From an uncultured Methanobrevibacter sp. (GTDB lineage Archaea > Methanobacteriota > Methanobacteria > Methanobacteriales > Methanobacteriaceae): DNA of 64,000 bases. A program made the position numbers and the translations under genes. The notes under the pieces were generated by a model. It was given only the letters and a program-made list of their open reading frames with translations, had not been told where the DNA came from and made no database searches. The stretch covers positions 1-64,000 of the forward strand of contig OMVY01000010.1 of the NCBI GenBank assembly GCA_900314635.1, written 5' to 3'. This document shows, one piece after another, positions 17,387-28,005 of the stretch. Position 1 is the first letter of the stretch, and each line of letters opens with the position of its first letter.

Positions 17387-18928
17387 CTAAAATATAGGGG
17401 CTCTTATGCCCAATTCTTCACAATATTTCTTGATTTCCTTATCAATATCTTCCATTTCAATAGCTATTTTTTCAAGCTCATCACAAACTTCATCAAGATC
17501 TATCGGCTCTTCTTCCTCAAAGGTATCAACATATCTTGGAATATTGAGATTGAAATCATTCTCTTTTATTTCTTCCAAAGTGGCTTTATGAGAATACTTT
17601 TCAATTTCTTCTCTGTTTTTGTAAGTGTTGACTATTTTTTCAATATCCTCTTCTCTTAACTTGTTTTGATTTTTAACCTTTTCAAAGCCTTTGGAAGCAT
17701 CAATGAATAAAACATCCTGATCTTCTTCTCTGCATTTCTTAAAGATTAAAATGCAGGTTGGAATGCTTGTACCATAGAAAATATTGGCTGGAAGACCAAT
17801 AACCGCATCAAGATAATTCTTTTCATCTACAAGATATTCTCTTATTGTTCCTTCTGCAGCTCCCCTGAAAAGAACTCCATGAGGCAATACGATTCCCATA
17901 GTTCCATTTTCATCCAAATGATGAATCATGTGTTGTACAAAAGCATAGTCCGCCTTTGATTTGGGAGCCAGCCTTCCATATGCACTGAATCTTTCATCAT
18001 CAAGGAATGAACTGTCAGAAGACCATTTAGCAGAGAACGGTGGATTGGCAACGATGGCTTCAAACTTCATATCCTTATGCTGAGGGTGTTCTAGAGTATC
18101 GCCTTGCTTAATATCAAAATCACTATATTTGACTCCATGGAGAATCATATTCATTCTAGCGAGGTTGTAGGTGGTTTGATTTAATTCCTGACCATAAAAA
18201 TCACCAACTTCACATTCACGAGCAACCCTTAAAAGCAAGGACCCAGAACCACAAGTAGGATCATAAACAGTTTTTAACCTAGTTTTTCCTAAAGTAACAA
18301 TTTTTGCTAAAATTTTAGAAACCTCTTGAGGAGTATAGAATTCCCCTGCTTTCTTACCTGCTTCTGAAGCAAATTGGCTTATTAAATATTCATAAGCATC
18401 TCCAAGAATATCAGCTTCCGCATCTTCAATCTTAAAGTCAATATCATTTAAAGTCAGAATCACTTTGGAAATTAAATTATTCTTTTCATTATTACTTGAG
18501 CCTAATTTGGAAGAGTTTAAATCCACATCCTCAAAAAGATTGCTGAAATCATCCTGGCTTTTAGTGTTCATTGAGGAATTACTGATATAATTTAATGACT
18601 TGATTAAATCATCAAGAATGAACTCACCGACCTCTGCTTTTTTTACAACAGTAGAAAACAGGTATTCTGGTTCAATGAAATAACCTAGATATCCTATGCT
18701 GTCTTCTTTTAAGTCAGGATTGTATTCATCCAATTTCCAAGCATCCTCAAATGTGATTCCATCTTCCTTTAATTCATTATCAATGTATAATTCTAATTTT
18801 TCTGACAGATAACGATAAAATATAAAACCTAAAATATAGTTCTTATATTCATTAGCATCCATATTCCCTCTTAAGAGATCTGCTATAGACCATAACTTAC
18901 TTTCCAAACTATTTTGATAATTAGACAT
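17387..18928 (-). CDS. hsdM: Type I restriction-modification methyltransferase subunit
   Basis: Adds a methyl group to N6 of adenine in the sequence chosen by HsdS. An N-terminal helical domain (residues 8-160) precedes the SAM-binding motif I DPTCGSGSLLL (224-234) and the catalytic motif NPPF (296-299). The reading frame has a TTG one codon earlier; the ATG at 18928 behind AGGTGGG is preferred. The stop is eight bases before hsdS and the gene starts about a dozen bases after hsdR, a tight operon. About 513 residues, normal for the family. Confidence 0.97.
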   Translation of the reverse strand: MSNYQNSLESKLWSIADLLRGNMDANEYKNYILGFIFYRYLSEKLELYIDNELKEDGITFEDAWKLDEYNPDLKEDSIGYLGYFIEPEYLFSTVVKKAEVGEFILDDLIKSLNYISNSSMNTKSQDDFSNLFEDVDLNSSKLGSSNNEKNNLISKVILTLNDIDFKIEDAEADILGDAYEYLISQFASEAGKKAGEFYTPQEVSKILAKIVTLGKTRLKTVYDPTCGSGSLLLRVARECEVGDFYGQELNQTTYNLARMNMILHGVKYSDFDIKQGDTLEHPQHKDMKFEAIVANPPFSAKWSSDSSFLDDERFSAYGRLAPKSKADYAFVQHMIHHLDENGTMGIVLPHGVLFRGAAEGTIREYLVDEKNYLDAVIGLPANIFYGTSIPTCILIFKKCREEDQDVLFIDASKGFEKVKNQNKLREEDIEKIVNTYKNREEIEKYSHKATLEEIKENDFNLNIPRYVDTFEEEEPIDLDEVCDELEKIAIEMEDIDKEIKKYCEELGIRAPIF

Positions 18929-18940
18929 CAACCCACCTTT

Positions 18941-21664
18941 TTAATAATTGAATTTTTCAAATAAATCAGTTATTCTGTTCTTTATTGTTTTCACTTTGTT
19001 TTTCCTTGCCTTATATCTTAATGTGTCCTTAAATGAAGCTTTTATTAAATCATCATCAAGTTTTCCAGAGAATTCATATTTTTCAAAGAATTTACGAGCC
19101 ATGGCCTCATCCAGGTTTTCCTCATCGATGATATTGCAGATTTCCGCTCTTCTTTCAGTTCTCATAAACTCTTCAAAAGCATCTCCAACAGTAGTCTGTT
19201 TAGTATCAATATTACCCAGTTTTTCATTAATAAATTTCTCAATAAGGTCAATCTTACTACGTAATTGCTGGGTTTCATTAACAAGTTTCAAGATTCTTTT
19301 CTTGTCATGTTCAAAACTAGTGCTACTGAAATCCAAGTCTTCCATCAGTTTGATAATGTAATCAACATTGATTTGATCATTTCTCAAAAGCTCAAGTTCA
19401 AAATCAATATCATCCAAAATGGAATCAGGACCCTCTCCCTCAGTAACTAAATCATCATATATTTTAAAGTAAACGCTTTTATAGTCATTGAATTCCTGTT
19501 CAGTCATGTCCAGGTTGTCAAATGTGAATTCCGTGAAAATATCTAACTTGTTCTTTATCCTTGACAATTCTCTGAAATTCAGAACAAAAGTCTCCTTATC
19601 CGTTTCACTTTGTAAATTCATTGCCTCTTCAACAGTTTCGACTAACTTATGTAGCTCTTTAACTGCTTCATTGAATTTATCTACAAAGAATTCGTAAGGA
19701 GGAATTATAATATCTTCACAATTATCTGTCATTGAGAATAAAGCAATTGCTCTGTCAGTATCCTCTTTAATGTCTCTGAAACATACAATATTTCCTTGCG
19801 ATTTTCTCATATTGATTACACGATTAGTCCTTGAAAACGCTTGCAGGAGAGTATGGTATTTTAAGTCCTTATCAACATACAGAGTATTTAGCATAGGACT
19901 ATCGAAACCGGTTAAAAACATGTCCACAACAAGCAACAAGTCAATTTCTCTGTTTTTCATTCTTTTGGATACATCAGCATGATATCCTTTAAAGTCATCA
20001 GTACTGAAATTAGTATCAAACATTTCATTATAGTCCTTAATATAGGAATCTAATAAATCCTGTGAAAGTTCCTTTTCAGAGGAATCCTCATTAACTTTAT
20101 AAGTGAAGATTGTAGCTATTTTTAAATCGTGCTTTGCTTCTTTGAAGAGTTTGTAGTATTTATGAATTACTCCACCTCTTGATACTGTAAACATTGCATT
20201 GAATTCACGATTCTTAGTCTTAGTGCTGTAACTGTTTATCACATAATCCACAATTGGTTTTAATCTTTTATCAGATTCTAAAAATTCCTTAGTGTCGATT
20301 CCAGTGACTTCCTTGTCAGGCTTGTTTTTGATTTTTGCTCCTCCAAAGTAATCAACTGAAAATCCTAAAACGTTTCCATCTGCAATTGCATCTTTAATGA
20401 CATATTCATGAAGCCTTTTTCCAAAAATGCTTTTGGTGGTTTTGAATCCATCAGAATTTACGGCAAAAATTGGAGTTCCTGTGAATCCAAAGGACAGGAC
20501 ATTTGTAAAGAAATCAACAATGGACTGGTGCATCTCACCAAATTGACTTCTATGGCATTCATCAAAAATAAGAATGATGTTTTTATCTTTAATGCTTTGA
20601 AGCTTTTTTTGATCTCCACGGGTTTTTACAGCCTTAGATAACTTTTGTATTGTGGTAGTCACCAATTTACCTTTTCCTTGGGTGGTTAAATTTTTTATCA
20701 AAGCTCCTGTGTGCTCTGTTACATTAACACAACCATCACAGAAACTGTTGAACTCCTTGTTTGTTTGAATGTCAAGATCTCTTCTGTCCACTACAAAAAT
20801 TACTTTATATATAGATTCCTCTTCTGCAAGCAGCTGGCTTACTTTGTATGATGTTAAGGTCTTTCCACTACCTGTTGTGTGCCATACATAGCCATTTTGC
20901 TTATTTTCCAAAGCCTGTTCTATAACCGCTTCGACAGCATATTTCTGATAAGCCCTTAAGATCATCAGTTTTTTAGAGGATTCATTTAAAACCATGTATT
21001 TGGAAATCATTTTTGCAAGATTGCATTTTTCAAAAAAGGTATCTGTAAAATCTTCCAATGAGTAAATATTGTTGTTTTCCTTGTCTTTCCAGTAGAATGT
21101 GAATTCAAATTTAAGCTCGTTTGGTCTTCCATTAGCAAAATATTTGGACTCCACACCATTGCTGATTACAAAAATCTGAATGAAATTAAATAAACCTTTA
21201 TAAGAGTGAAGTTTATACCTATTGATTTGATTAAATGCCTCTTTTATATTCATTCCTCTTCTCTTAAGTTCCACTTGAACAAGAGGCAATCCATTGATAA
21301 GCAAAGTTACATCATAACGATTCTTATGCAAGCCTTCCATTTTAACCTGGTTGGTAACTTGAAAAATATTCTTACACCAATCTTTCTCATTGATGAATTT
21401 GATGAAAAATGATTCTTCTTCCCTTTCAATGAAAAAATGGTCTCTTAATTTTTTAGCTTTGTCAAATATTGTTCCAGAATCCAAATATTGAAGAACCCTG
21501 TTAAATTCTTCATCAGTTAAATCACAACGATTCAACTTTTCAAGCTGCACTTTAAAATTAGCATTTAGCTCTTCTTCATTTTTAATATTGATTTTTTGAT
21601 AACCGTTTTCAGATAGCCTATCAATTAATTTGGCTTCTAAAACTGCTTCACTTTCCACTGACAT
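18941..21664 (-). CDS. hsdR: Type I restriction-modification endonuclease/translocase subunit
   Basis: 907 residues. The N-terminal nuclease domain has the PD-(D/E)xK pattern (Asp118 in RYDVTLLI, then QVELK at 130-134). The superfamily 2 helicase motor follows with Walker A TGSGKT (264-269), the DECH box (FDECHRSQ, about 350) and GFTGTP. A C-terminal helical region of about 250 residues binds the rest of the complex. AGGGG precedes the ATG. First gene of the hsd operon; promoter in the 200 AT-rich bases upstream. No frameshift or missing motif, so restriction is expected to be active. Confidence 0.96.
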   Translation of the reverse strand: MSVESEAVLEAKLIDRLSENGYQKINIKNEEELNANFKVQLEKLNRCDLTDEEFNRVLQYLDSGTIFDKAKKLRDHFFIEREEESFFIKFINEKDWCKNIFQVTNQVKMEGLHKNRYDVTLLINGLPLVQVELKRRGMNIKEAFNQINRYKLHSYKGLFNFIQIFVISNGVESKYFANGRPNELKFEFTFYWKDKENNNIYSLEDFTDTFFEKCNLAKMISKYMVLNESSKKLMILRAYQKYAVEAVIEQALENKQNGYVWHTTGSGKTLTSYKVSQLLAEEESIYKVIFVVDRRDLDIQTNKEFNSFCDGCVNVTEHTGALIKNLTTQGKGKLVTTTIQKLSKAVKTRGDQKKLQSIKDKNIILIFDECHRSQFGEMHQSIVDFFTNVLSFGFTGTPIFAVNSDGFKTTKSIFGKRLHEYVIKDAIADGNVLGFSVDYFGGAKIKNKPDKEVTGIDTKEFLESDKRLKPIVDYVINSYSTKTKNREFNAMFTVSRGGVIHKYYKLFKEAKHDLKIATIFTYKVNEDSSEKELSQDLLDSYIKDYNEMFDTNFSTDDFKGYHADVSKRMKNREIDLLLVVDMFLTGFDSPMLNTLYVDKDLKYHTLLQAFSRTNRVINMRKSQGNIVCFRDIKEDTDRAIALFSMTDNCEDIIIPPYEFFVDKFNEAVKELHKLVETVEEAMNLQSETDKETFVLNFRELSRIKNKLDIFTEFTFDNLDMTEQEFNDYKSVYFKIYDDLVTEGEGPDSILDDIDFELELLRNDQINVDYIIKLMEDLDFSSTSFEHDKKRILKLVNETQQLRSKIDLIEKFINEKLGNIDTKQTTVGDAFEEFMRTERRAEICNIIDEENLDEAMARKFFEKYEFSGKLDDDLIKASFKDTLRYKARKNKVKTIKNRITDLFEKFNY

Positions 21665-21867
21665 AAAAACCCCTAATAAATATAAAATAAGTTACATTTA
21701 TTAATATAGAATTTAATCTATTTAAAATATAATAGTTTAAAATCAATATGTGGATAGTATATTTAAAAAAAAAGTAAAATCTAGAGTTTAACTTAAAAAA
21801 TTTCAAAAAGTAAAATAAAAAAAAGAATAAAATAAGCTTTAAATTAAAATTAAAGCTTAAATTAAAA

Positions 21868-24633
21868 TTATCTGATTACTTCTACGATAATTCCGAGCTC
21901 TTCGGATTGCAGGATATCAACTTTCTTACCACTTGCACCAACAATTTCCTTGGTCATCTTCAAGTGGTCTTCAGTGACAGCCTTATCTGCAATTATAATC
22001 TCGCCGTCTTGAGCAAGCTGTTGAGCAATCTCATCAGCATCATGGGACTTAATATATCCAATGACTTGTCCTGCATCCTTTTTAAACTCAGGACCGATCT
22101 TGCTCATATCAGGTTCAATCTCAATTACCTTCTCATGAACTTCAGGCTTACCTTCAGCAATCTCCAAATCTTCAATCTTCAAAGTTCCGCTGATATCCTC
22201 TGCAAAGCATTCAAGAACTTCTTTTAAATCCATTGTCTTATCATCCAGATAAACATTTGCATTAGCTACTGGAACATTAAGCGGAATCTTGGAAGCTGAT
22301 TTGAATCTTCTAATCTCACTGATTAGCTCGATAGCCAGATCGCCGTCGTTAATGGATTCCTCATTATCAAGGTCATCATCAATTTTCGGCCATAGGGCAT
22401 TATGAATGCTTCCTTCATTGCCGAAGTATTGGTAAACCTCCTCAGTGAAGAACGGAGCTATAGGAGCAAGCAGTATTAATGAGTTTTCTACAATAAATCT
22501 CAAAGTGTATTTTGCAGCGATTCTTGAATTTGAATCAATATCATCATTGTAAAGCCTGTATTTTACAGCCTCGATATATTCATCACAGAAGTCATGCCAT
22601 ACAAAATTCTCAATTGTATTTATGGCTCTTGCATAATTATAATCTGCAAATGCCTCATCAACAATCCTGTTTACCTTGTTGAATTTGGCAATGATCCATT
22701 TATCCATTGGATTCAAGTAGGATTTGATTTCCTCTTCGCCGGTATTTGCAATAGCGTTTTCAGACTCTTCATCGAAGATATGCATGCTAATGAATCTGAA
22801 AGCATTCCAGAATTTACGGATGAATTTGTAGCCATGCTTGATGTCTTTCCAGTCAAATGCCACATCAGATCCTGGAACACTGTTTGCAGCCCAGAGCCTT
22901 AAAGGATCTGCGCCGTATTTTTCCACTACTTCCTCAGGTCCGGTAACATTTCCACGGGATTTGCTCATCTTGAAGCCGTCTTCACCGAATACCATACCAT
23001 TGATTACAATATCATCAAAAGGCTTCAAGCCTGTGAGAGCCAGACATCTGAGAGTTGTATAAAATGCCCAGGTCCTGATGATGTCGTGTCCCTGAGGACG
23101 GATGTTAGATGGGAAAATATCCTCCCAGCCAGGATTAGGCCAGTCAGCTACAGACAATGGAGAAATTGAACTGTCCATCCAGGTATCAAGAACATCCTCT
23201 TCGCCGATGAATTCTGTGCATCCGCATTCACAAGGTTCTAAAGGCTTGTCGACAGTCGGATCAATAGGCAGCTGGTCTTCGCTAGGCAGAATGACCTTTC
23301 CACAGTCCTTGCAGTACCATACAGGAATAGGGGTCGCAAACAATCTCTGTCTTGAAATACACCAGTCCCATTCCATGGAATCCGCCCAATTCATCAAACG
23401 GCTTTTCATATGTTCCGGAACCCAACGCATTTCATCTGTTGCCTTTTTGATATCATCAATCATCTTGGTTACTGCTACAAACCATTGTTTTTTAACAAGA
23501 ATCTCAATAGGGGTCTTGCATCTCCAGCATTGACCGACATTCTGGTCCACATCCTCCTGTTTGGTGAGGTAGCCTAGTTCCTTCAAGTCATGAATGGTCT
23601 GCTCCTTTCCTTCTGCAATGGTGAGGCCTTCATATTTGCCTGCAGCAGAAGTCAGGTAGCCCTGTTCTGAAATAGCTTCGATGACATCAAGATCATACTT
23701 GTTTACCCATGCGACGTCAGTCTTGTCACCAAAGGTACAAATCATTACCGCACCGGTACCATATTCCATATCAACCTCTTCATCAGCGATGATCTTAACC
23801 TTCTGACCGGATAGCGGAACTTCCACATATTTTCCAAGCAGATGGTTGTATCGCTCATCGTCAGGGTGAACTACAACAGCTACACATGCAAACATGAGCT
23901 CAGGACGGGTGGTTGCAATCAATACTCCCGGTACAGATGAATCGGATACATCCGGACAATCTGCCACACGTATGTATGAATTGCCTTCAGTTGCATCAAT
24001 CAATTCCTGAGGAACATCTGCAGGAGGGAAATTAACATAATTCAATTTGGTTGTATTGTCTGCATATTCCACTTCCGCAAATGCAATTGCAGTTTCACAG
24101 CGAGGACACCAGTTAACAGGGTGAATTCCCTGGTAGACAAGTCCCTGATCATACATTTTCAAGAAGGATAACTGAGTTCTTTTCCTGTACTGAGGAGTCA
24201 TGGTAATATATTCCCTGCTCCAATCCTGGGAGAAACCTACAGAGCGCATCTGGATTCTCATTGCTTCAATGTTTTTACCAGTAAGTTCAGTGCACATTTC
24301 CCGAAACTCTGCACGGGAGACATCATTCTTCTTGATGTTGTGAGTTTCCTCGACTTTTACTTCTGTAGGAAGACCATGACAGTCCCATCCTTGAGGGAAT
24401 AATACATCCATGCCTTTCTCCCTTCGGTATCTTGCATTGAAATCAATATAAGCCCAGTTCAAAATGTGGCCCATATGAAGCAATCCGGTTGGATAAGGTG
24501 GTGGAGTATCAATGACGTATCTTGGTCTTGTTCCATCTCCTATAAATTTATAAACTTCATCATCTTCCCATTTTTTTTGCCATTTTTCTTCGATTTTATG
24601 GTCATAATCTTTAGGAATTTCTTTTTTTGTCAA
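21868..24633 (-). CDS. valS: Valyl-tRNA synthetase
   Basis: Class I synthetase with editing domain. The HIGH motif appears as [11 protein letters not shown] (about residue 55) and the KMSKS motif as FKMSKSRGN (about 545). Zinc-type Cys pairs are in [15 protein letters not shown] and WYCKDCGK. The frame opens at a TTG at 24648, but the SD-like GGAGAG lies inside that extension; a TTG at 24633 (encoding [11 protein letters not shown]) nine bases after it is the more likely start. No ATG is available at the 5' end. About 921 residues, normal for archaeal ValRS. Confidence 0.96.
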   Translation of the reverse strand: MTKKEIPKDYDHKIEEKWQKKWEDDEVYKFIGDGTRPRYVIDTPPPYPTGLLHMGHILNWAYIDFNARYRREKGMDVLFPQGWDCHGLPTEVKVEETHNIKKNDVSRAEFREMCTELTGKNIEAMRIQMRSVGFSQDWSREYITMTPQYRKRTQLSFLKMYDQGLVYQGIHPVNWCPRCETAIAFAEVEYADNTTKLNYVNFPPADVPQELIDATEGNSYIRVADCPDVSDSSVPGVLIATTRPELMFACVAVVVHPDDERYNHLLGKYVEVPLSGQKVKIIADEEVDMEYGTGAVMICTFGDKTDVAWVNKYDLDVIEAISEQGYLTSAAGKYEGLTIAEGKEQTIHDLKELGYLTKQEDVDQNVGQCWRCKTPIEILVKKQWFVAVTKMIDDIKKATDEMRWVPEHMKSRLMNWADSMEWDWCISRQRLFATPIPVWYCKDCGKVILPSEDQLPIDPTVDKPLEPCECGCTEFIGEEDVLDTWMDSSISPLSVADWPNPGWEDIFPSNIRPQGHDIIRTWAFYTTLRCLALTGLKPFDDIVINGMVFGEDGFKMSKSRGNVTGPEEVVEKYGADPLRLWAANSVPGSDVAFDWKDIKHGYKFIRKFWNAFRFISMHIFDEESENAIANTGEEEIKSYLNPMDKWIIAKFNKVNRIVDEAFADYNYARAINTIENFVWHDFCDEYIEAVKYRLYNDDIDSNSRIAAKYTLRFIVENSLILLAPIAPFFTEEVYQYFGNEGSIHNALWPKIDDDLDNEESINDGDLAIELISEIRRFKSASKIPLNVPVANANVYLDDKTMDLKEVLECFAEDISGTLKIEDLEIAEGKPEVHEKVIEIEPDMSKIGPEFKKDAGQVIGYIKSHDADEIAQQLAQDGEIIIADKAVTEDHLKMTKEIVGASGKKVDILQSEELGIIVEVIR

Positions 24634-25173
24634 ATATATTCTCTCCAAAAAGCGAATAGATAATAAAAATGATTTTAAATGCTTGTATAATTAGAATTAG
24701 TATCAAATCAGCCATTAAATTGAAAATAATTATTCAATAGCTGTTTTTTATAACTCCAAATCAAACATCTTATTTTAATATTTATAAAAAGTATATATTA
24801 AGTTTTATTATAAAATCATTCGGCATATGAAAAGGCAATATTAGTTTTAAAATCAGAATATTTTAAAATATGAAAAATCCTAAAAAAGTGAAAAGTGAAT
24901 GATAAAAAATAAAAAATTCTGAAAAATGTAAAAAGCAATGATAAAAAAAATAAAAAATTCTGAAAAATGTAAAAAGCAATGATAAAAAAATAAAAAATTC
25001 TGAAAAAGAAAAAAAGCAATGATAAAAAATTCTCTCAAACATAAATATTTAATATAATAATAAACAAAATACAAAATATATTTTTAACTTTTATTAATTA
25101 TCATAAATATGATAAAAAAAAGTATTAATAAAAATAAAATATTCTTTTAAAATAATTTACAAGAGGTGATAAA
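24634..25173. repeat. Intergenic stretch with a four-unit tandem array
   Basis: Units of about 39-41 bases, GATAAAAAAATAAAAAATTC then TGAAAAATGTAAAAAGCAAT, start at 24901, 24940, 24981 and 25021. The last is partial. The array lies between two divergent genes (valS and the 118-residue membrane protein), so on the 5' side of both. TATA-like sequences for valS lie near 24790. Phe-rich open frames across the array on the minus strand are artefacts of the repeat. Confidence 0.75.
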
Positions 25174-25530
25174 ATGGAATTATTATGGTTTTATGTTGCA
25201 ATTGCCCTTGCAATCAGCGACGAATTACATGGAAGAATAGTCTGGAACATAGCAAGAGATTTCTACATAGTCTTTGGAGGCCTGTTAAGCACTACATTCC
25301 ATTCAGTAACGGAAACATGGATTGCCCATGAATTCATAGAAGCCGTTTTCCATTTTATACTCATATCAATTGTATTTTTATCATTCAAAATAGGATTTTT
25401 AGCTGCATTGATTCACTTTTTTATAGACATAACCCATTCTATAACCATGCCCCATCTTCCATGGCCGGTACACAGGGCATTGCACTTTACTGTTGAATCT
25501 TTATTCTTCATAGCCCTGTTTGGATTATGA
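25174..25530 (+). CDS. Small His-rich integral membrane protein
   Basis: 118 residues with three or four membrane segments (about 3-15, 30-40, 57-82, 105-118). Nine histidines, several within or next to membrane segments, plus acidic residues: DELHG, FHSVTETWIAHEFIEAVFH and HFFIDITHSITMPHLPWPVH. The spacing H-x3-D-x2-H resembles metal-site patterns of small membrane hydrolases, but I do not recognise the family. The start is certain: GAGGTGAT seven bases upstream of ATG. It precedes pheT by 88 bases and could share its transcript. Confidence 0.75.
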   Translation: MELLWFYVAIALAISDELHGRIVWNIARDFYIVFGGLLSTTFHSVTETWIAHEFIEAVFHFILISIVFLSFKIGFLAALIHFFIDITHSITMPHLPWPVHRALHFTVESLFFIALFGL

Positions 25531-25618
25531 ATAAAAGGGGTTATTGACAAAATCAATACAAATTAATTATCATTATTAGCTAGAATCATATGAATTATCA
25601 GACAAATTAGGAGATAAT

Positions 25619-27274
25619 ATGCCAGTAATTACATTTAAATATCAAGATTTAAAAGATTTAGGAATAGATCTTGAAAAAGATGAACTTATCAATACAATAC
25701 CTATGATGGCAAGTGACATCGAGGACTATGACGATGAAGAGATAAAAGTGGAATTCTTCCCGAACCGTCCGGACAATCTATCCATTGAAGGAGTAGCAAG
25801 GTCTTTTAAAGGATTTTTAGGACTTGAAACAGGACTTCCAAAATATGACATTGAAGAATCCGGAGAAAAGGTTTATGTTTCAAAGGAAGTTGAAGAAATC
25901 CGCCCACATATTCGCTTTGCAAAAATCGACAATGTCGACTTCAGCGGAGATAAGATCAAATATATAATGGACTTCCAGGAAAACCTGCACTGGGTTATTG
26001 GAAGAGACAGGAAGAAAGTAGCTATCGGAGTCCATAATGCAGACGTGGTGGAAGGTCCGTTCAACTACATAGCTACTGAAAAGACAGAAAACGCTTTTGT
26101 TCCTCTGGAAATGGGAGAAGAACTCACCCCTGAAGAGATTCTTGAGAAAAATCAAAAGGGAGAGAAATATGCTCATTTAATAGACAAGTTTGACAAATAT
26201 CCTTTAATTCTCGATAAGGACAACAAGGTCCTGTCAATGCCTCCAATCATCAACGGAGAATTGACAAAACTTTCCGAAGATACAAAAAACATTATTGTGG
26301 ATGTTACAGGAACCGATGAAAAAGCAGTAAATCAAGCTTTGAACATTATATGCTCATCATTTGCAGAAGTAGGAGGTAAAATCAAATCCATGGAAATCGT
26401 ATACGAAGACGAAACTTTCGTATCCCCTGATTTGACTCCAAAAGAGAGAAATGTTCATGTGGATGTTGCAAATGAATTGATTGGAGGAACCGACCTTGAT
26501 GCAGAAGATGTTAAAAGACTGCTTGAAGGTGCAAGGTTCGATGCTGAAATATTAAATGAAAACGAACTCAAAGTCATTATTCCTGCATACAGAATAGATA
26601 TATTACATGAAGTGGATATTGTTGAAAACATTGCAATCCAATACAGAATAAACAATGTAGAAGCGAAACTTCCAAACCTTGCGACAATTGCAAATGAACA
26701 CAGCTGGTTTAAATCCGAACAGACAATCCGCGAACTCATGGTCGGTTTCGGATTCCAGGAAGTCATGAGCCTGATGCTTACAAGCGAGAAAAACCACTTT
26801 GAAAAGATGAATCAAGAGGAAATAGACCATGTTCAAGTAGCAAGACCTATTTCTATCAGCGGAACAATGATCAGAACCAGTCTTCTCAACAGTTTGATGG
26901 AGTTTTTAGAAGACAACAAGCATGAGGACCTTCCTCAGAAAATCTTTGAAATCGGCGATGTTGTCTATATGGATGATGAAAACTTCAACAAGACAAGAAC
27001 TGTCAAGAAACTGGCAGGTCTTATCTGCCACTCAAGTGCTAACTTCACAGAAATCAAATCCACTACATCAAGCATTGTTTCCAATTTAGGATATTCCATG
27101 GAATTATCCGACTCAGAAAACACTAGCTTTATTACAGGACGTGTGGCAGACTTTACTGGAGACTCCAAAAACGGTCAGATTAAAGGATTCTTTGGAGAAA
27201 TAGCTCCTGAAGTTATTAGAAACTTCGAGCTGGAATATCCAGTCACAGCATTCGAAATTGAATTTATTCAATAA
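25619..27274 (+). CDS. pheT: Phenylalanyl-tRNA synthetase beta subunit
   Basis: Structural and editing partner of PheS in the (alpha-beta)2 enzyme. 551 residues, the archaeal/eukaryotic short form without the bacterial N-terminal tRNA-binding domain. Recognisable parts: [18 protein letters not shown] in the N-terminal part, the B3/B4 editing region (residues 90-250), the B5 domain ([20 protein letters not shown]) with [19 protein letters not shown], and the catalytic-like fold to the C-terminus. AGGAGAT precedes ATG. pheS is not in the window. A strong terminator follows. Confidence 0.96.
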   Translation: MPVITFKYQDLKDLGIDLEKDELINTIPMMASDIEDYDDEEIKVEFFPNRPDNLSIEGVARSFKGFLGLETGLPKYDIEESGEKVYVSKEVEEIRPHIRFAKIDNVDFSGDKIKYIMDFQENLHWVIGRDRKKVAIGVHNADVVEGPFNYIATEKTENAFVPLEMGEELTPEEILEKNQKGEKYAHLIDKFDKYPLILDKDNKVLSMPPIINGELTKLSEDTKNIIVDVTGTDEKAVNQALNIICSSFAEVGGKIKSMEIVYEDETFVSPDLTPKERNVHVDVANELIGGTDLDAEDVKRLLEGARFDAEILNENELKVIIPAYRIDILHEVDIVENIAIQYRINNVEAKLPNLATIANEHSWFKSEQTIRELMVGFGFQEVMSLMLTSEKNHFEKMNQEEIDHVQVARPISISGTMIRTSLLNSLMEFLEDNKHEDLPQKIFEIGDVVYMDDENFNKTRTVKKLAGLICHSSANFTEIKSTTSSIVSNLGYSMELSDSENTSFITGRVADFTGDSKNGQIKGFFGEIAPEVIRNFELEYPVTAFEIEFIQ

Positions 27275-27600
27275 TTAAATTACAAAGTATTTGATGATAA
27301 AAAAAATCAAATACTGATTTTTCTTTTTTTAAATTTTTTCTAAAATTTTGATTTTTACAGGAATTTTCTTTTTATTCCACAAGACTTAGATTTAACCTGA
27401 TTTCAAGGGAGTTAATTAAATCTTTTTGAAAGTTTACTCGATTTTTTTTGTTGAATTTATTAAAGCTATTTTTTACTGACTGACATTAGCTATTTTTTTC
27501 TGACTGCCATTATCATTTAAAAACCATATTAATTTTCAATAAATATTTATACATATGGATATAAATTTTAATTAAACATAAAAATCAATACGGGGAGAAA
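27275..27600. other. Terminator of pheT and promoter region of the zinc-ribbon gene
   Basis: After the hairpin terminator there is a short direct repeat (AGCTATTTTTTACTGACTGACATT near 27468, repeated as AGCTATTTTTTTCTGACTGCC near 27490) about 110 bases before the next ATG. A TATA-like TTTATACATATG lies near 27546-27557. Otherwise AT-rich. Confidence 0.45.
27286..27330 (+). terminator. Hairpin terminator after pheT
   Basis: AGTATTTGAT (27286-27295) pairs fully with ATCAAATACT (27306-27315), followed by GATTTTTCTTTTTTT. Starts 12 bases past the pheT stop. Confidence 0.75.
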
Positions 27601-28005
27601 ATGAAGGAACTTCATTGCAAAGTCTGTGGAAGTGCAAATATCGAGCGTAAAGATGAAATATACATCTGCAAGTCCTGTAATAAGGAGTACAGCGCTTTAG
27701 AAATCATCCAGCTTACAGAAGATGACATCGAAACCGAGCACAAGACATTGAAGCTAAGCAGAGGTTCAATAGCTGAAAAAAGCAAGGATTTCCATAAAGT
27801 AAAACCGCTGTCTTATTATGAAAACCTTTCAAGGACCAATCCCAATGACTGGGAAGGGCAGTTCTTTGTAGTTTATCTCAAAGCCCAGAAAGCCCAGATA
27901 AATGAAATAATACCCTCCATATCAAAAATAATCAATGCAAGCCACAAATCCCTGAATTTGATAAAAGAAAACATAAAAAGCCCTGAAAAGCAATGGATGC
28001 TCTAA
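27601..28005 (+). CDS. Zinc-ribbon protein, N-terminal part (possibly frameshifted)
   Basis: 134 residues. One zinc ribbon at residues 5-24 (CKVCGSANIERKDEIYICKSC) followed by a region predicted to be mostly helical. GGGGAGA precedes the ATG. The frame ends at 28005 in the middle of a helix, and the next frame (-1) continues with helical sequence, overlapping by 13 bases. Zinc-ribbon proteins of this kind usually have ribbon plus helical body in one chain, so this and the following ORF may be one gene of about 270 residues broken by a one-base indel, joined by a -1 frameshift at GAAAAG, or translated separately with a TAATG stop-start. Confidence 0.6.
   Translation: MKELHCKVCGSANIERKDEIYICKSCNKEYSALEIIQLTEDDIETEHKTLKLSRGSIAEKSKDFHKVKPLSYYENLSRTNPNDWEGQFFVVYLKAQKAQINEIIPSISKIINASHKSLNLIKENIKSPEKQWML

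Noticed and set aside
13204-21664. The hsd locus as an integrated virus or plasmid because of the integrase
   Set aside because: No other viral or plasmid genes, no tRNA or att-like direct repeats at its borders; the recombinase position among hsdS inverted repeats fits DNA inversion better.
24901-25030. Possible CRISPR array from regularly spaced repeats (also 32050-32200 and 40690-40840)
   Set aside because: The units are adjacent tandem copies without unique spacers, very AT-rich, and no cas genes are near.
24816-25074. Phe-rich open frames on the minus strand across the tandem array
   Set aside because: They arise from translation of the A/T repeats, lack ribosome binding sites and have no protein-like composition.
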